30,212 nucleotides of DNA from CAYUJH01 sp964394585 (lineage in GTDB: Bacteria > Bacteroidota > Bacteroidia > Cytophagales > Flammeovirgaceae). Below the pieces are notes generated by a model. The model was not told the DNA's origin. It did not search any database and saw only the letters and a program-made list of their open reading frames with translations. Below, in pieces: positions 16,300-25,090 of this stretch (positions are counted from its first letter, which is position 1; each line of letters starts with the position of its first letter). Where the stretch lies: contig CAYMYI010000046.1 of assembly GCA_964394585.1 (NCBI GenBank), forward strand, positions 1 through 30,212, in the 5' to 3' direction. Both the position numbers and the translations under genes were made by a program.

Positions 16300-16725
16300 T
16301 TACCAGCCTCCATTTTGGGGCATTTGCGGATTTTTAAGATAGGCACTGTGATATGCTGGAATGGAATAGACAAGGGCGCCATGTTCGGTAGCTGTAATTT
16401 CAAATACGCCTTTTTCTTGAAGTTCTTCCATTATTTTTCGGGTGTCGTCCACCGAGATATTCAAGGCTACGGCTACTTCTGCCAGCGAGAACTGATCTCC
16501 TGATTGCATAAACATGCGCATAATATCCTGTTCGCGTTCCAATTGTATACGTTTTTTAGCCCGCTTGCGAAACCAAAAGTTTGATAACCCTCCGGTGCCA
16601 ATCATAAAACTTCCTGCGGCAAAGGGTTCCATATCGCCTTCCACTACGGAAATCATGCAGATAAATAAACCTAGAGCAGCAAAACCCCCAGTAGCAATCT
16701 GGGCAAAAATGTCGCGTTTTTTCAT
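16300..16725 (-). CDS. Two-helix membrane protein with C-terminal winged-helix domain
   Basis: This 141-residue protein has two hydrophobic helices at about 9-28 and 32-50, then a cytoplasmic region with the pattern of a winged helix-turn-helix: EREQDIMRMFMQSGDQFSLAEVAVALNISVDDTRKIMEELQEKGVFEI. The helix-turn-helix (LAEVAVALNISVDDTRKIMEEL) is of MarR/ArsR-like type, and a short wing strand follows. The predicted topology puts both ends in the cytoplasm, leaving the DNA-binding-like domain inside. The combination suggests a membrane-tethered regulator, but a protein-protein role for the wing is also possible. An AGGAGA ribosome-site-like sequence sits seven bases upstream of the ATG. It leads a two-gene minus operon with the anchored hypothetical. 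Confidence 0.75.
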   Translation of the reverse strand: MKKRDIFAQIATGGFAALGLFICMISVVEGDMEPFAAGSFMIGTGGLSNFWFRKRAKKRIQLEREQDIMRMFMQSGDQFSLAEVAVALNISVDDTRKIMEELQEKGVFEITATEHGALVYSIPAYHSAYLKNPQMPQNGGW

Positions 16726-16980
16726 GTTAATTTCTCCTTTAATACTGAATAAAATGAGTTAGTGCTGGAAGGGATTTTACCCTTGTGGTGCAATTTTTCA
16801 TGATGCCGAATTGCATCCATGACTTCCCTGTAAATGGCGTAGTTTCAGCATTATGGTTTTTATCTTTACTTAAAAGTAAGAACTTTTTACCAAGTATGTA
16901 AACGATACCCCTATTAAAAATAGTCTTTCTGCCGTTTAAGCGTTCTTTCAGCATACGTGCCTACCCTTTACATTTATATG

Positions 16981-16988
16981 TAGTTTTG
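16981..16988 (+). promoter_or_regulatory. Bacteroidota -7 promoter box (TAGTTTTG) for trmB
   Basis: An exact TAnnTTTG match lies 31 bases upstream of the trmB ATG. A -33 TTG is not evident. It would also drive the nitrilase gene that follows trmB after one base. Confidence 0.5.
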
Positions 16989-17019
16989 CAGCGATTTTTC
17001 AACATTGAACTAAAAAACT

Positions 17020-17697
17020 ATGGCGAGGCATAAGCTGCGAAAGTTTGCTGCCAATAAAGAAAGCCGGTTTGTAGTAGAGCCGGGGAAACCTTTTTTTGAG
17101 GCTTGCAAAGGGAAATGGCATACTGATTTTTTTGAGAATTATCATCCTATTGTGTTAGAACTTGCCTGTGGAAGAGGAGAGTACACCACAGGTCTTGCTC
17201 CACATTTCCCCGAAAAGAACTTCATCGGGGTCGATATCAAAGGCGATCGGTTGTGGTACGGCAGCAATGTTGCAGAAACCGAAGGCCACACCAATGTTGG
17301 TTTTCTACGTACGCAAATCCACCATTTAGAAGATTTTTTTGCCGAAAACGAGGTGAGTGAAATTTGGCTTACCTTCCCCGACCCACGCCCTCGGAAAAAA
17401 GATGTAAAACGGAGGCTCACCCATCCACGTTTTATGGAAATTTACCGGACGATTATGGCTCCTAACGGGCTGATGCATTTTAAAACCGATAACCCAGGGC
17501 TTTTTGACTATACCCTCGAAGTGCTAGAGAGTATGCAAATTGCGCCAGAAGCACTCACACGCGACCTGTACAAATCGCCGTTACACCAAGAACATTATGG
17601 CATTGTTACACGGTACGAGCGTCTTTTCTTCCAACAAGGTTTCACCATTAATTATCTTCGGTTTCGGTTCCCTCCCTCACCCCATAACTCACTCTAA
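17020..17697 (+). CDS. trmB: tRNA (guanine-N7)-methyltransferase TrmB
   Basis: TrmB adds the N7-methyl group to guanosine 46 in the tRNA variable loop using S-adenosylmethionine. The 225-residue length is normal. Visible are the SAM-binding motif VLELACGRGEYTTGLA near 45-60, the acidic SAM residue region FIGVDIKGDRLW near 68-79, and the signature LTFPDPRPRKKDVKRRLTHPRF near 117-138, followed by HFKTDNPGLFDY. A basic N-terminus (MARHKLRKFAAN) is normal for the family. The nitrilase ATG follows its stop after one base, so the two are probably co-translated. Confidence 0.95.
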   Translation: MARHKLRKFAANKESRFVVEPGKPFFEACKGKWHTDFFENYHPIVLELACGRGEYTTGLAPHFPEKNFIGVDIKGDRLWYGSNVAETEGHTNVGFLRTQIHHLEDFFAENEVSEIWLTFPDPRPRKKDVKRRLTHPRFMEIYRTIMAPNGLMHFKTDNPGLFDYTLEVLESMQIAPEALTRDLYKSPLHQEHYGIVTRYERLFFQQGFTINYLRFRFPPSPHNSL

Positions 17698-17698
17698 C

Positions 17699-18658
17699 AT
17701 GCACACAACCCTTCGCATTGGTATGGCACAAATTGCCCCAATTTGGCTCAACAAAAAGGCAACGATTGAAAAAATGTTGGAAACTGCCCGCCAAGCTGCT
17801 GCCCAGCAGTGTGAGCTTCTTGTGTTCGGCGAAGCCTTGCTCCCCGGTTATCCGTTTTGGCTTACGCTTACGCATGGAGCTGCGTTTGAAGACCCTCTCC
17901 AAAAAGCCATTCATGCGCATTACCTCAGCCAAGGCGTTCAACTTGAAGCCGGAGACCTCACCCCGTTTTGTTCTCTAGCAAAAACCCATGCCATGGCTAT
18001 GTATTTGGGCATTGTAGAGCGTGCTACCGACCGTGGAGGGCATAGCCTTTATTGCTCCCTCGTTTTTATCGATGCCGAAGGATATATTCGCTCTGTGCAT
18101 CGTAAACTTCAACCTACTTACGAAGAACGATTAACTTGGGCTCCCGGCGATGGCAATGGCTTGCAGGTGCATCGGTATAAAGGCTTTTCGCTCGGAGGGT
18201 TAAATTGCTGGGAAAACTGGATGCCCCTCCCCCGCGCTGTACTTTATGGATTAGGCGAAAATGTACACATTGCCGTGTGGCCCGGTTCGGAACGTAATAC
18301 CCATGATATTACCCGTTTTCTGGCGAAAGAAGGGCGTTCTTTTGTGGTTTCTGTATCGGGATTGATGCGCCGCACCGACTTCCCTGCGGACACGCCACAT
18401 TTGGAAAGCATTCTGGCAAATGCTCCAGAAGTACTTGCCGATGGAGGTTCTTGCATTGCCGCTCCCGATGGCACATGGCTCGTACCTCCTACTGTACATA
18501 CCGAAGGGGTGATTACCGCCACCATCCACCTACACCAAGTGCTTGAAGCTAGGCAAAACTTTGATGTTTCAGGGCATTATGCTCGCCCCGATGTTACCCA
18601 ACTCCACGTAAACCGAACACGGCAAGGCATTCTTTCCATTAGAGAGGATAATACTTAA
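17699..18658 (+). CDS. Nitrilase-family C-N hydrolase, nitrilase (CWEN) type
   Basis: The nitrilase superfamily triad is visible: Glu45 (VFGEALLPGYPFW), Lys136 (HRKLQPTYEERLTW) and Cys170 (GGLNCWENWMPLPRA). The CWENxMPLxR context is that of true nitrilases, which hydrolyse nitriles to acid and ammonia, rather than the amidase or cyanide-hydratase branches, though cyanide hydratases are close relatives and the substrate is unknown. The frame opens upstream at 17540 inside trmB; I chose the ATG at 17699 because the start IGMAQIAP matches the family N-terminus. The 319 residues are family-typical, without the long C-terminal extension of some nitrilases. There is one base between the trmB stop and this start. 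Confidence 0.87.
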   Translation: MHTTLRIGMAQIAPIWLNKKATIEKMLETARQAAAQQCELLVFGEALLPGYPFWLTLTHGAAFEDPLQKAIHAHYLSQGVQLEAGDLTPFCSLAKTHAMAMYLGIVERATDRGGHSLYCSLVFIDAEGYIRSVHRKLQPTYEERLTWAPGDGNGLQVHRYKGFSLGGLNCWENWMPLPRAVLYGLGENVHIAVWPGSERNTHDITRFLAKEGRSFVVSVSGLMRRTDFPADTPHLESILANAPEVLADGGSCIAAPDGTWLVPPTVHTEGVITATIHLHQVLEARQNFDVSGHYARPDVTQLHVNRTRQGILSIREDNT

Positions 18659-18837
18659 AAAATATCTGTTAGATTTTTCGAAATCGGGAGACTCAAAATA
18701 GGGAGCTATAAACAAAACTCGTTTTGCTAAGTCGTTAAAAATCAGAGTAATCGCATTGAGTAAATTCTCAAATCGTGCAAAACCGTACGGGTAATTCCAA
18801 TTCGCTCTGTAAATTAGAGTTCGTGCTAAGAAAAAAG

Positions 18838-18845
18838 TACCTTTG
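18838..18845 (+). promoter_or_regulatory. Bacteroidota promoter (TACCTTTG -7 box) for the propeller-SpoIIE gene
   Basis: A perfect TAnnTTTG lies 87 bases upstream of the ATG. A TTA at 18814-18816, 21 bases before it, resembles the TTG -33 element with one mismatch. The resulting 5' untranslated leader would be about 80 bases. The rest of the 274-base gap between the nitrilase and this gene shows no other feature I can recognise. Confidence 0.55.
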
Positions 18846-18932
18846 AATTATCCTTTTTCAGGAAAATTAGAGAAATGTTAAGGTATTATGCTCATTTCTG
18901 AAATCGGATAGATAACGCTCTGATTTACCTCT

Positions 18933-21900
18933 TTGAATATGTTGCTCTATCGAGTTTATATTGTAGTTCTTATTTTGCTAGGAAGTGTGCCTTTATTGGC
19001 ACAGCGCTATAGCATTACGCACTATACCAGCAAAGAAGGACTCGCTCAAAACGAAAACCGTGTGTTACTCAAAGACTTCCGAGGCAATATCTGGGCAGGT
19101 ACTCGCCAAGGAGGGCTAAGCCGATTCGACGGGCAGAAATTCATAAACTACTCTACACGTAATGGACTTGCTGATAATTTTATCTATGGCATGGTGCAAG
19201 ATGCCCAACAATTTATCTGGATTGCCACAGGAAATGGAATTAGCCGGTTCGATGGAGAGTTTTTTACCAACTATCTAACTAGTGAAAACAACCGTACGCT
19301 GATTTCTGCCATTACCGTTGATTCTCTCGATAATATTTGGTTTTTTCAAAAAGGGAAAGGATTGGGTAAAATGAGTCCTTCGGGCGAATTAGAGTACATA
19401 TATTTCCCTTCTTTAAATACTCGGATTGCTAATGCACTTTATGCCGACAGCCAAAATCGTGTTTGGATTGCCACACAGAAAGCTGGTGTATTTCTTTACG
19501 ATGGAGAGTGGCAACATTTCGATTTAGAAAAAGGACTCAACACTAACGAAACCTTCAGCTTTCTGGAAACTTCAGATGGCGATATTTTAGTAGGAACAGC
19601 CCTTGGAGTCAACATACTTCGAGGGAAACAGTTCGGAACGGCTGCTCACTTTGCTTTTCTTGCACCTTTACCCGTGCATCATATCGCCGAAGATGCCAAA
19701 GGCAGGTTATGGTTTGCAACCATGCGCGGCGCTTGGCTATACAACCGAGAAAATATAGTGCAAGTGAGTACCAACAATGGGCTCACCGAAGAGGTATTCG
19801 CTATACAACCCGATAACGAAGGAGGGCTTTTCTTTGCTACCGCCGAAGGTATTTTCCGTTGGAATAACGATGTGTTCGCCCTCTACGATGCCGATCATGG
19901 GCTTATTGGTGAACGCGTATATAGTTGCGCAGCTACCCCCGATAGTACCATATGGATTAGCACCGAAAATGGTGTAGGCTACATTAAAAATAGCGAAGTA
20001 ATTGTGCCTGAAAACTTGCCTTTCCTACTTTCTGAGCAACGTGTTCCCATTGTAGCCGATGCCCAAGGCAATGTGTATTTTGGCACTTCGGCTAGCGTAC
20101 ATCGCTACAATGGTGATTCCTTTGAGTTTGTGTTTCGAGAAGATGACCTCCAAGAAGGAGAAAAATTTACGTGTGGCCTTGTAACTCGCTCGCAAGAAGT
20201 GTTTTTTGCAGGCACTAACGGTATTTGCCAATATAAAGAAGGGAAACTGTTCACACATCTTCCTAAACGTTTGCTCAAAGGGTTTATCGTTACAGCATTA
20301 CAAGAAGACCCCAATGGTAATTTGCTGATTGGCACCAATGGTGGGGGGGTATTCCGCTATCGTAAAGGAAAGCTTGAGCAATTTGGCAAACGGAAAGGGT
20401 TTCCAAATGGTGTAATCAATACAATGTTATACGACACACGAGGTAATTTGTGGCTAGGTACCTCAGGGAACGGCATCATGAAAGTACCTGAAGGAAACCT
20501 AGAACGCGACGTTGTAACCTTCGACGACCTACCCATTGCCTCAAGCAACGTTTATTCTATCATAGCCGATGAATTTGGTGATCTATGGACAGGTACTGAC
20601 CGCGGTTTGAGCCGTATTAAGGTCTTACAAAACGACTACGTGAAAGTAGTTAACTATTTTGAGCGCGAGGGCTTTTCACCGTTAGAGGTATATCCAAATG
20701 CCATTTGTAAAAGTCCTGATGGCAATTTATGGATTGGTACTATCGAAGGGATTGTAGAGGTAAACCCCAACGAAAAGGTATTTACTGCCCAACCCCCTAA
20801 CGTCTATTTTGAGGGGCTACATCTGTTTTTTGAAACTACGCCTTGGACCGATTACACTGATAGTGTCGATCGATGGACAGGTATGCCCCATAACTTAGTA
20901 CTTCCTAATCATAAAAATCATTTGCAGTTCAAATTTGTAGGTGTGAGTATGAATCTGCCTTCTGAAGTAACGTATCAGTGGCAACTCGAAGGGTTAGACC
21001 AAACCTGGACTCCTCCTAGTAAACGTTCAGAGGCGATTTATACCAACATCCCCCCGGGAAACTACACATTTAAAGTAAAAGCTTGTAATGCAGGCGGCGT
21101 GTGCAACGATATCCCCACTTCCTTTACTTTTGAAATTACAAAGCCCTTCTACCAAACTCGTTCTTTCATTGTTCTCATGCTGTTGGCATCAGGAGCGTTG
21201 CTGTATTTTTTCTTCCGAGTTCGCCTGAAGCAGTTGGAAAAATCGCAGTATTTACTGCAACAAAAAGTAAAGGAGCGCACCATGGAAATCGAAACTCAAA
21301 AAGCTGAAATTGAAGCACAAAGTGATAAACTGGAAGCTGCCGTATTTGAAATCGAAGAAAAAAATAAAGAGCTAAAACGCGCTAGTGAAGAAATGGTGAA
21401 TAGCCTTACCTATGCCGGGCGTATTCAGAGTGCTATTCTTTCTTACAAAAAAGAGTTTAAAGAGTTCTTCCCTAACTCGTTTATATTAAGCCTGAATAAA
21501 AAAATTGTAGCAGGCGATTTCATATGGCTCAAAAAGCGAGGCGACTATACGTATGTAGCTATGGTGGATTGTACCGGCAATGGAGTCCCTGCAGCGTTTA
21601 TGTCCATCATCGGATACGACTCCCTCAACCATGTAATTGAGCACTGCGAAGACGATGAACCTGCTACCTTACTGAATCGTTTAAATACTCGGGTCATCTC
21701 GGCACTGCATGTGGAGGGGAACACCGATTTAAACGATGGGATGGACATTGCTATGTGCCGTATCCACCATGAAACCCGAGAAATGGTATTTGCCGGTGCT
21801 CGCCGCCCTATCATTTTAGTAAGCCCTAAAGGAGAGCTCGAAACCATCAAAGGAGAGTTTTTTAGTGTTGGTATTCACTACAATGGAATTGAAGCGAATT

Positions 21901-22142
21901 TCAAACAGCATACTCTTTCCATACAAGAAGGCTCAACTATTTATTTATTTTCTGATGGGTTCCAAAATCAATTTAATGGTGCTGGGAAAAAATATAAGTT
22001 TAGTAACTTCCGTAAACTCCTTGTGCGTGTAAACGAATATGACATGAAAACGCAAATGGATATTCTGAAAGATGAATTTCTGCGGTGGAAAGGGGATGAA
22101 GAACAAATAGATGATGTTTTTGTAGCAGGTTTTCAATTTTGA
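18933..22142 (+). CDS. Periplasmic propeller sensor with Y_Y_Y domain and SpoIIE-type phosphatase
   Basis: Residues 1-23 are a signal peptide (ends LLAQ). Residues 24-640 hold two-component-regulator propeller repeats, each with an xxxWxGT/WIGTxxGxxRFD style unit (NIWAGTRQGGLSRFDG, FIWIATGNGISRFDG, NLWIGTIEGIVEV). A Y_Y_Y domain covers about 663-735 (VTYQWQLEGLDQTW, PPGNYTFKVKACN). A transmembrane helix follows at about 743-762, a coiled coil at about 765-825, and a SpoIIE/PP2C phosphatase domain from about 830 to 1069. Acidic metal ligands appear in VAGDFIW, VDCTGNGVPAAFM and LFSDG, with a final DDVFVAGF. The layout is that of hybrid sensor kinases with the kinase replaced by a Ser/Thr phosphatase. 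The signal likely comes from the periplasm and the target is probably an anti-sigma-type phosphoprotein, which is inference. The lolD-like gene starts three bases after the stop. Confidence 0.92.
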   Translation: MNMLLYRVYIVVLILLGSVPLLAQRYSITHYTSKEGLAQNENRVLLKDFRGNIWAGTRQGGLSRFDGQKFINYSTRNGLADNFIYGMVQDAQQFIWIATGNGISRFDGEFFTNYLTSENNRTLISAITVDSLDNIWFFQKGKGLGKMSPSGELEYIYFPSLNTRIANALYADSQNRVWIATQKAGVFLYDGEWQHFDLEKGLNTNETFSFLETSDGDILVGTALGVNILRGKQFGTAAHFAFLAPLPVHHIAEDAKGRLWFATMRGAWLYNRENIVQVSTNNGLTEEVFAIQPDNEGGLFFATAEGIFRWNNDVFALYDADHGLIGERVYSCAATPDSTIWISTENGVGYIKNSEVIVPENLPFLLSEQRVPIVADAQGNVYFGTSASVHRYNGDSFEFVFREDDLQEGEKFTCGLVTRSQEVFFAGTNGICQYKEGKLFTHLPKRLLKGFIVTALQEDPNGNLLIGTNGGGVFRYRKGKLEQFGKRKGFPNGVINTMLYDTRGNLWLGTSGNGIMKVPEGNLERDVVTFDDLPIASSNVYSIIADEFGDLWTGTDRGLSRIKVLQNDYVKVVNYFEREGFSPLEVYPNAICKSPDGNLWIGTIEGIVEVNPNEKVFTAQPPNVYFEGLHLFFETTPWTDYTDSVDRWTGMPHNLVLPNHKNHLQFKFVGVSMNLPSEVTYQWQLEGLDQTWTPPSKRSEAIYTNIPPGNYTFKVKACNAGGVCNDIPTSFTFEITKPFYQTRSFIVLMLLASGALLYFFFRVRLKQLEKSQYLLQQKVKERTMEIETQKAEIEAQSDKLEAAVFEIEEKNKELKRASEEMVNSLTYAGRIQSAILSYKKEFKEFFPNSFILSLNKKIVAGDFIWLKKRGDYTYVAMVDCTGNGVPAAFMSIIGYDSLNHVIEHCEDDEPATLLNRLNTRVISALHVEGNTDLNDGMDIAMCRIHHETREMVFAGARRPIILVSPKGELETIKGEFFSVGIHYNGIEANFKQHTLSIQEGSTIYLFSDGFQNQFNGAGKKYKFSNFRKLLVRVNEYDMKTQMDILKDEFLRWKGDEEQIDDVFVAGFQF

Positions 22143-22145
22143 GTT

Positions 22146-22799
22146 ATGGTTTTACAGGCGAAGGATATCCATAAATCGTATGGTAGTTTACAAGTGCTTC
22201 AAGGGATTACGCTGCAAACACAAGAAGGCGAAATCCTTTCGATTGTAGGGGCTTCGGGTTCGGGCAAAAGTACGTTACTTCAAATATTGGGGACACTCGA
22301 TAAACCTCAAGCAGGGGAAATATTTGTGCAAAATACAGCAATTCATCAGCTAACACCCGATAAACTCGCTCAATTTCGTAATCAACACATTGGTTTTGTA
22401 TTCCAATTCCACAACTTATTACCCGAGTTTTCTGCTCTAGAAAATGCTGCACTACCTGCAATGCTAGGAGGAAGTTCTTTGTCTGTGGCTCAAGATAAGG
22501 CCAAAGAATTACTCGATTTGCTTGGACTTTCAAAACGCTATCACCACAAACCTTCGGAACTATCCGGAGGAGAGCAACAACGCGTAGCCGTTGCACGGGC
22601 ATTAATCAACCAACCTGCAATCGTATTTGCAGATGAACCCAGCGGTAACCTCGATTCTACTACTGCTAAGGAGCTTCACAAGCTTTTTTTTCATCTTCGC
22701 GATAAGTTTAAGCAAACATTCATCATTGTAACTCATAATGAAGAACTTGCTCAAATGGCAGATCGTACTCTTACTATTCAAGATGGGAAAATCGCTTAA
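22146..22799 (+). CDS. lolD: LolD-like ABC transporter ATP-binding protein
   Basis: The 217-residue ATPase has Walker A GASGSGKST (35-43), a Q-loop FVFQFHNLLPEFSALENAALPAML, the signature LSGGEQQRVAVARA near 139-152, Walker B IVFADEP near 159-165 and an H-loop ending in IVTHNEELAQ. The FHNLLPEFSALENAALP segment matches LolD/MacB-type transporters, which extract lipoproteins from the inner membrane (with LolC/E) or act in export. LolC/E is not adjacent, so LolD is an assignment of moderate certainty. The gene starts three bases after the propeller-SpoIIE stop, implying co-translation, and ends with a bidirectional terminator. Confidence 0.85.
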   Translation: MVLQAKDIHKSYGSLQVLQGITLQTQEGEILSIVGASGSGKSTLLQILGTLDKPQAGEIFVQNTAIHQLTPDKLAQFRNQHIGFVFQFHNLLPEFSALENAALPAMLGGSSLSVAQDKAKELLDLLGLSKRYHHKPSELSGGEQQRVAVARALINQPAIVFADEPSGNLDSTTAKELHKLFFHLRDKFKQTFIIVTHNEELAQMADRTLTIQDGKIA

Positions 22800-22802
22800 A
22801 AA

Positions 22803-22830
22803 AAAGAGGCTATTATAAGATAGCCTCTTT
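22803..22830. terminator. Bidirectional terminator between lolD and floA
   Basis: A perfect 10-base stem AAAGAGGCTA/TAGCCTCTTT encloses an 8-base loop. It lies between convergent stops, just four bases after the lolD stop. The A-run before it gives a T-run on the minus strand for floA transcripts, and the TCTTTT after it serves the plus-strand transcript less strongly. Confidence 0.85.
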
Positions 22831-22856
22831 GATTCTTTTGTTATCGTAATAGGTGA

Positions 22857-23858
22857 TTATTCGTCATCATCGTCGGAAGTAACCTTGCCACTTACTCTTT
22901 CATCTCTACTGGCATCAGCAATAGACTCTCTCATGCTAGTGTCCGCTTGTACATTTTTTAGCTGGTAGTAGTCCATAATCCCCAATCGGCCGGTACGGAA
23001 TGCTTCTGAAATTGCCAAAGGCACTTCGGCTTCAGCTTCAATAAACTTCGCTTTTGCGGCTTGTGCCTTCGCTTTCATTTCTTGTTCTACTGCTACCGCC
23101 ATTGCTCTGCGTTCTTCAGCCTTTGCTTCGGCAACCTTTAAATCAGCATTTGCTTGATCGATTTGAAGCGTTGCTCCAATATTTGAACCAACATCAATAT
23201 CTGCAATATCAATCGATAAAATCTCAAAGGCAGTTCCTGAATCAAGCCCCTTTTCTAATACCAATTTAGAAATACGATCAGGATTTTCCAGTACATCTTT
23301 ATGCGACTGCGAAGAACCAATTGAAGTTACAATACCTTCTCCTACTCGGGCAAGAATTGTTTCTTCTCCAGAACCCCCGACTAACTGAGCGATGTTTGCC
23401 CGAACGGTAACCCGCGCTTCTGCTTTCAACTGAATTCCATCTTGAGCAACTGCGGAGACCGTAGGCGTTTTAATTACTTGAGGATTTACAGAAATTTGAA
23501 CTGCCTCAAACACATCACGTCCTGCTAAATCAATAGCCGCTGCTTGCTTAAAAGAAAGCTCTATATTGGCCTTATCCGCAGAAATCAGGGCTTTAATTAC
23601 TGAAGGCACGTGCCCTCCTGCTAAATAGTGCGTTTCTAAGTCTGCTACAGAAAGGTTCAATCCTGCTTTCGTCGAAGTAATCAAAGATTCTACAATAATG
23701 CGAGGCTGTACTCTACGAACCCGCATAAATACCAAGTCGAACAAACCTACCTTCACCCCCGAAAATATGGCTGTAATCCAAAGGTTTACTGGCACAAAAT
23801 ACAGGAATAAGAAAAAGGCAATTAGCCCAACCGCTAAGTAAACAAAAAATAAAATCAT
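22857..23858 (-). CDS. floA: Flotillin-like protein FloA
   Basis: The 333-residue protein matches the FloA (YqfA/UPF0365) family of flotillin-like membrane scaffold proteins. An N-terminal hydrophobic helix lies at about 1-28 (FFVYLAVGLIAFFLFLYFVP). It is followed by an SPFH-like domain with RVQPRIIVESLITSTKAGLNL, SADKANIELSFKQAAAIDLAGRDVFEAV and TVRANIAQLVGGSGEETILARVGEGIV, and then a Ala/Glu/Lys-rich coiled-coil region at about 235-285 (VAEAKAEERRAMAVAVEQEM). A short acidic tail (SDDDDE) ends it. FloA organises membrane microdomains in Bacillus; a role in the envelope here is inference. It appears to be a single-gene unit. Confidence 0.95.
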   Translation of the reverse strand: MILFFVYLAVGLIAFFLFLYFVPVNLWITAIFSGVKVGLFDLVFMRVRRVQPRIIVESLITSTKAGLNLSVADLETHYLAGGHVPSVIKALISADKANIELSFKQAAAIDLAGRDVFEAVQISVNPQVIKTPTVSAVAQDGIQLKAEARVTVRANIAQLVGGSGEETILARVGEGIVTSIGSSQSHKDVLENPDRISKLVLEKGLDSGTAFEILSIDIADIDVGSNIGATLQIDQANADLKVAEAKAEERRAMAVAVEQEMKAKAQAAKAKFIEAEAEVPLAISEAFRTGRLGIMDYYQLKNVQADTSMRESIADASRDERVSGKVTSDDDDE

Positions 23859-24050
23859 ACTCTTATGCTACTTTAAGTTGCTTGATGTTGAAAATATGGA
23901 ATGAAAACTATAGTAAAAGTTTATATCCATAGTACTCTTTAAAGGTAAAAGTATAAGAGCAATTTTCATAAAGATACAGAGGGAATTTATTAGCGCTTCT
24001 TATCTATAAGGATTGAACGCCTTCTTTGAAAGTTGAAATAAGTACAAAAA

Positions 24051-24077
24051 AAAAGGTCTCCTAAAGGGAGACCTTTT
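24051..24077 (-). terminator. Strong terminator of the sus-like operon
   Basis: An 11-base stem AAAAGGTCTCC/GGAGACCTTTT with a five-base loop lies 17 bases past the stop of the third sus gene. On the minus strand it is followed by a run of nine T (the A-run at 24046-24054), a canonical factor-independent terminator for the operon. Confidence 0.88.
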
Positions 24078-24094
24078 CAGTTTCAGGAGTCGGT

Positions 24095-25072
24095 TTAGTT
24101 AGGGGTATATACGTTGACACCGTTTTCGCCGTAGATATTTTCCCAAATGATGGTAATCACTCCGGTTTCCGGGTTGATGTTGGATCCATCGAGGATGGAG
24201 TATCCGTACAGATAGCTAAACTGCGTGAGATCGAGTTTGATGGCACCACACTCGTCAATCACCACGGCTTCTACATCGGGGTTACCCCAAATGTTAGGTT
24301 CCATTCCTCCGCTGAGATCTTTGATTCGGTATTTTCCTTCCACACCGGTAGGCTCAAAGGTTTCGGTAAATGTGTAAGAGAATGCACTTCCGTAGTACTC
24401 GGTTCCGTTAGAGACCATGGTGTAGCTTCCTCCGATGTCCGACTCACAGATGATCCCCCACGCCAAGCTACAATTAGCACCGGGGAACTCGAGGCAAACC
24501 GAGTCGTTCCAAGTGTCGAACTTCCGGCCATCGGCAGTGTATAGGATCCATCGGATGCTGAAGCTATCGCCATCGATAAACTTAAAGTTAGAATCGTTAC
24601 GGCGCGGCTTATCGGGGTTTCCCCACACGGGTACTTCTCCGTTTCCGTAATCGAAGCGCGCATCTTTGTACAACTCGTAGATGGCATCTTGGGTAAGCGA
24701 GAAGGTGGTGTTTGTTCGGTTACCGGGCACTTCACTTCCTTCTAAAGAAAGCAACAACTTACCGTTGGTTCCCCCGTGGCGAGCGGTGGTTGGGTTTCCT
24801 TCCAAATCGACGTATGACTCGTTGAAGAAGACGTATATTTCGATTTTGTTGACCGTGTTTTCACTATCGATGGAAATCCATTGTAGGTCTACACTAAGGT
24901 TTACGCTCGGATCGCCAAATTTGAAGTTGGCCGCCGAGCCTTGCGAAAGCTGTGCAAAACCATGTACAGCCGTTTCAAAGTCCGGTTCGGGGATCAAGTC
25001 ATCATCTTGACACGAAAACGGGAGCAAGAATACGAACGCAGCAAGGGCGATATATAACTTATTAGTTCTCAT
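24095..25072 (-). CDS. Surface lipoprotein, third gene of SusC/SusD operon
   Basis: The 325-residue protein has a lipoprotein signal ending PFSC, with Cys21 as the lipid site. The remaining 304 residues are strand-rich and acidic/aromatic (ILYTADGRKFDTWNDSV, GGSYTMVSNGTEYYG, PEVTITIIW-like turns), with no catalytic motif. It starts 18 bases after the susD-like stop and ends just before the terminator, so it belongs to the operon. By position it may be a SusE/SusF-like or other substrate-binding surface lipoprotein, but I do not recognise the family. Three cysteines in the middle (CLEFPGANCSLAWGIIC) may be structural. Confidence 0.75.
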   Translation of the reverse strand: MRTNKLYIALAAFVFLLPFSCQDDDLIPEPDFETAVHGFAQLSQGSAANFKFGDPSVNLSVDLQWISIDSENTVNKIEIYVFFNESYVDLEGNPTTARHGGTNGKLLLSLEGSEVPGNRTNTTFSLTQDAIYELYKDARFDYGNGEVPVWGNPDKPRRNDSNFKFIDGDSFSIRWILYTADGRKFDTWNDSVCLEFPGANCSLAWGIICESDIGGSYTMVSNGTEYYGSAFSYTFTETFEPTGVEGKYRIKDLSGGMEPNIWGNPDVEAVVIDECGAIKLDLTQFSYLYGYSILDGSNINPETGVITIIWENIYGENGVNVYTPN

Positions 25073-25090
25073 AGGTTTTCTTAGTTTTAA

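Noticed and set aside
16769..16784. Small hairpin AAGGG/CCCTT upstream of the winged-helix gene
   Set aside because: Five-base stem without a T-run; too weak to call a terminator or operator.
16739..16954. 71-codon minus-strand reading frame upstream of the winged-helix gene
   Set aside because: No family resemblance, no promoter or ribosome site, and it lies in the region that should carry the divergent promoters. Likely chance.
17540..17698. Upstream extension of the nitrilase frame inside trmB
   Set aside because: The first 53 codons overlap the end of trmB and do not resemble nitrilase; the ATG at 17699 gives the standard N-terminus.
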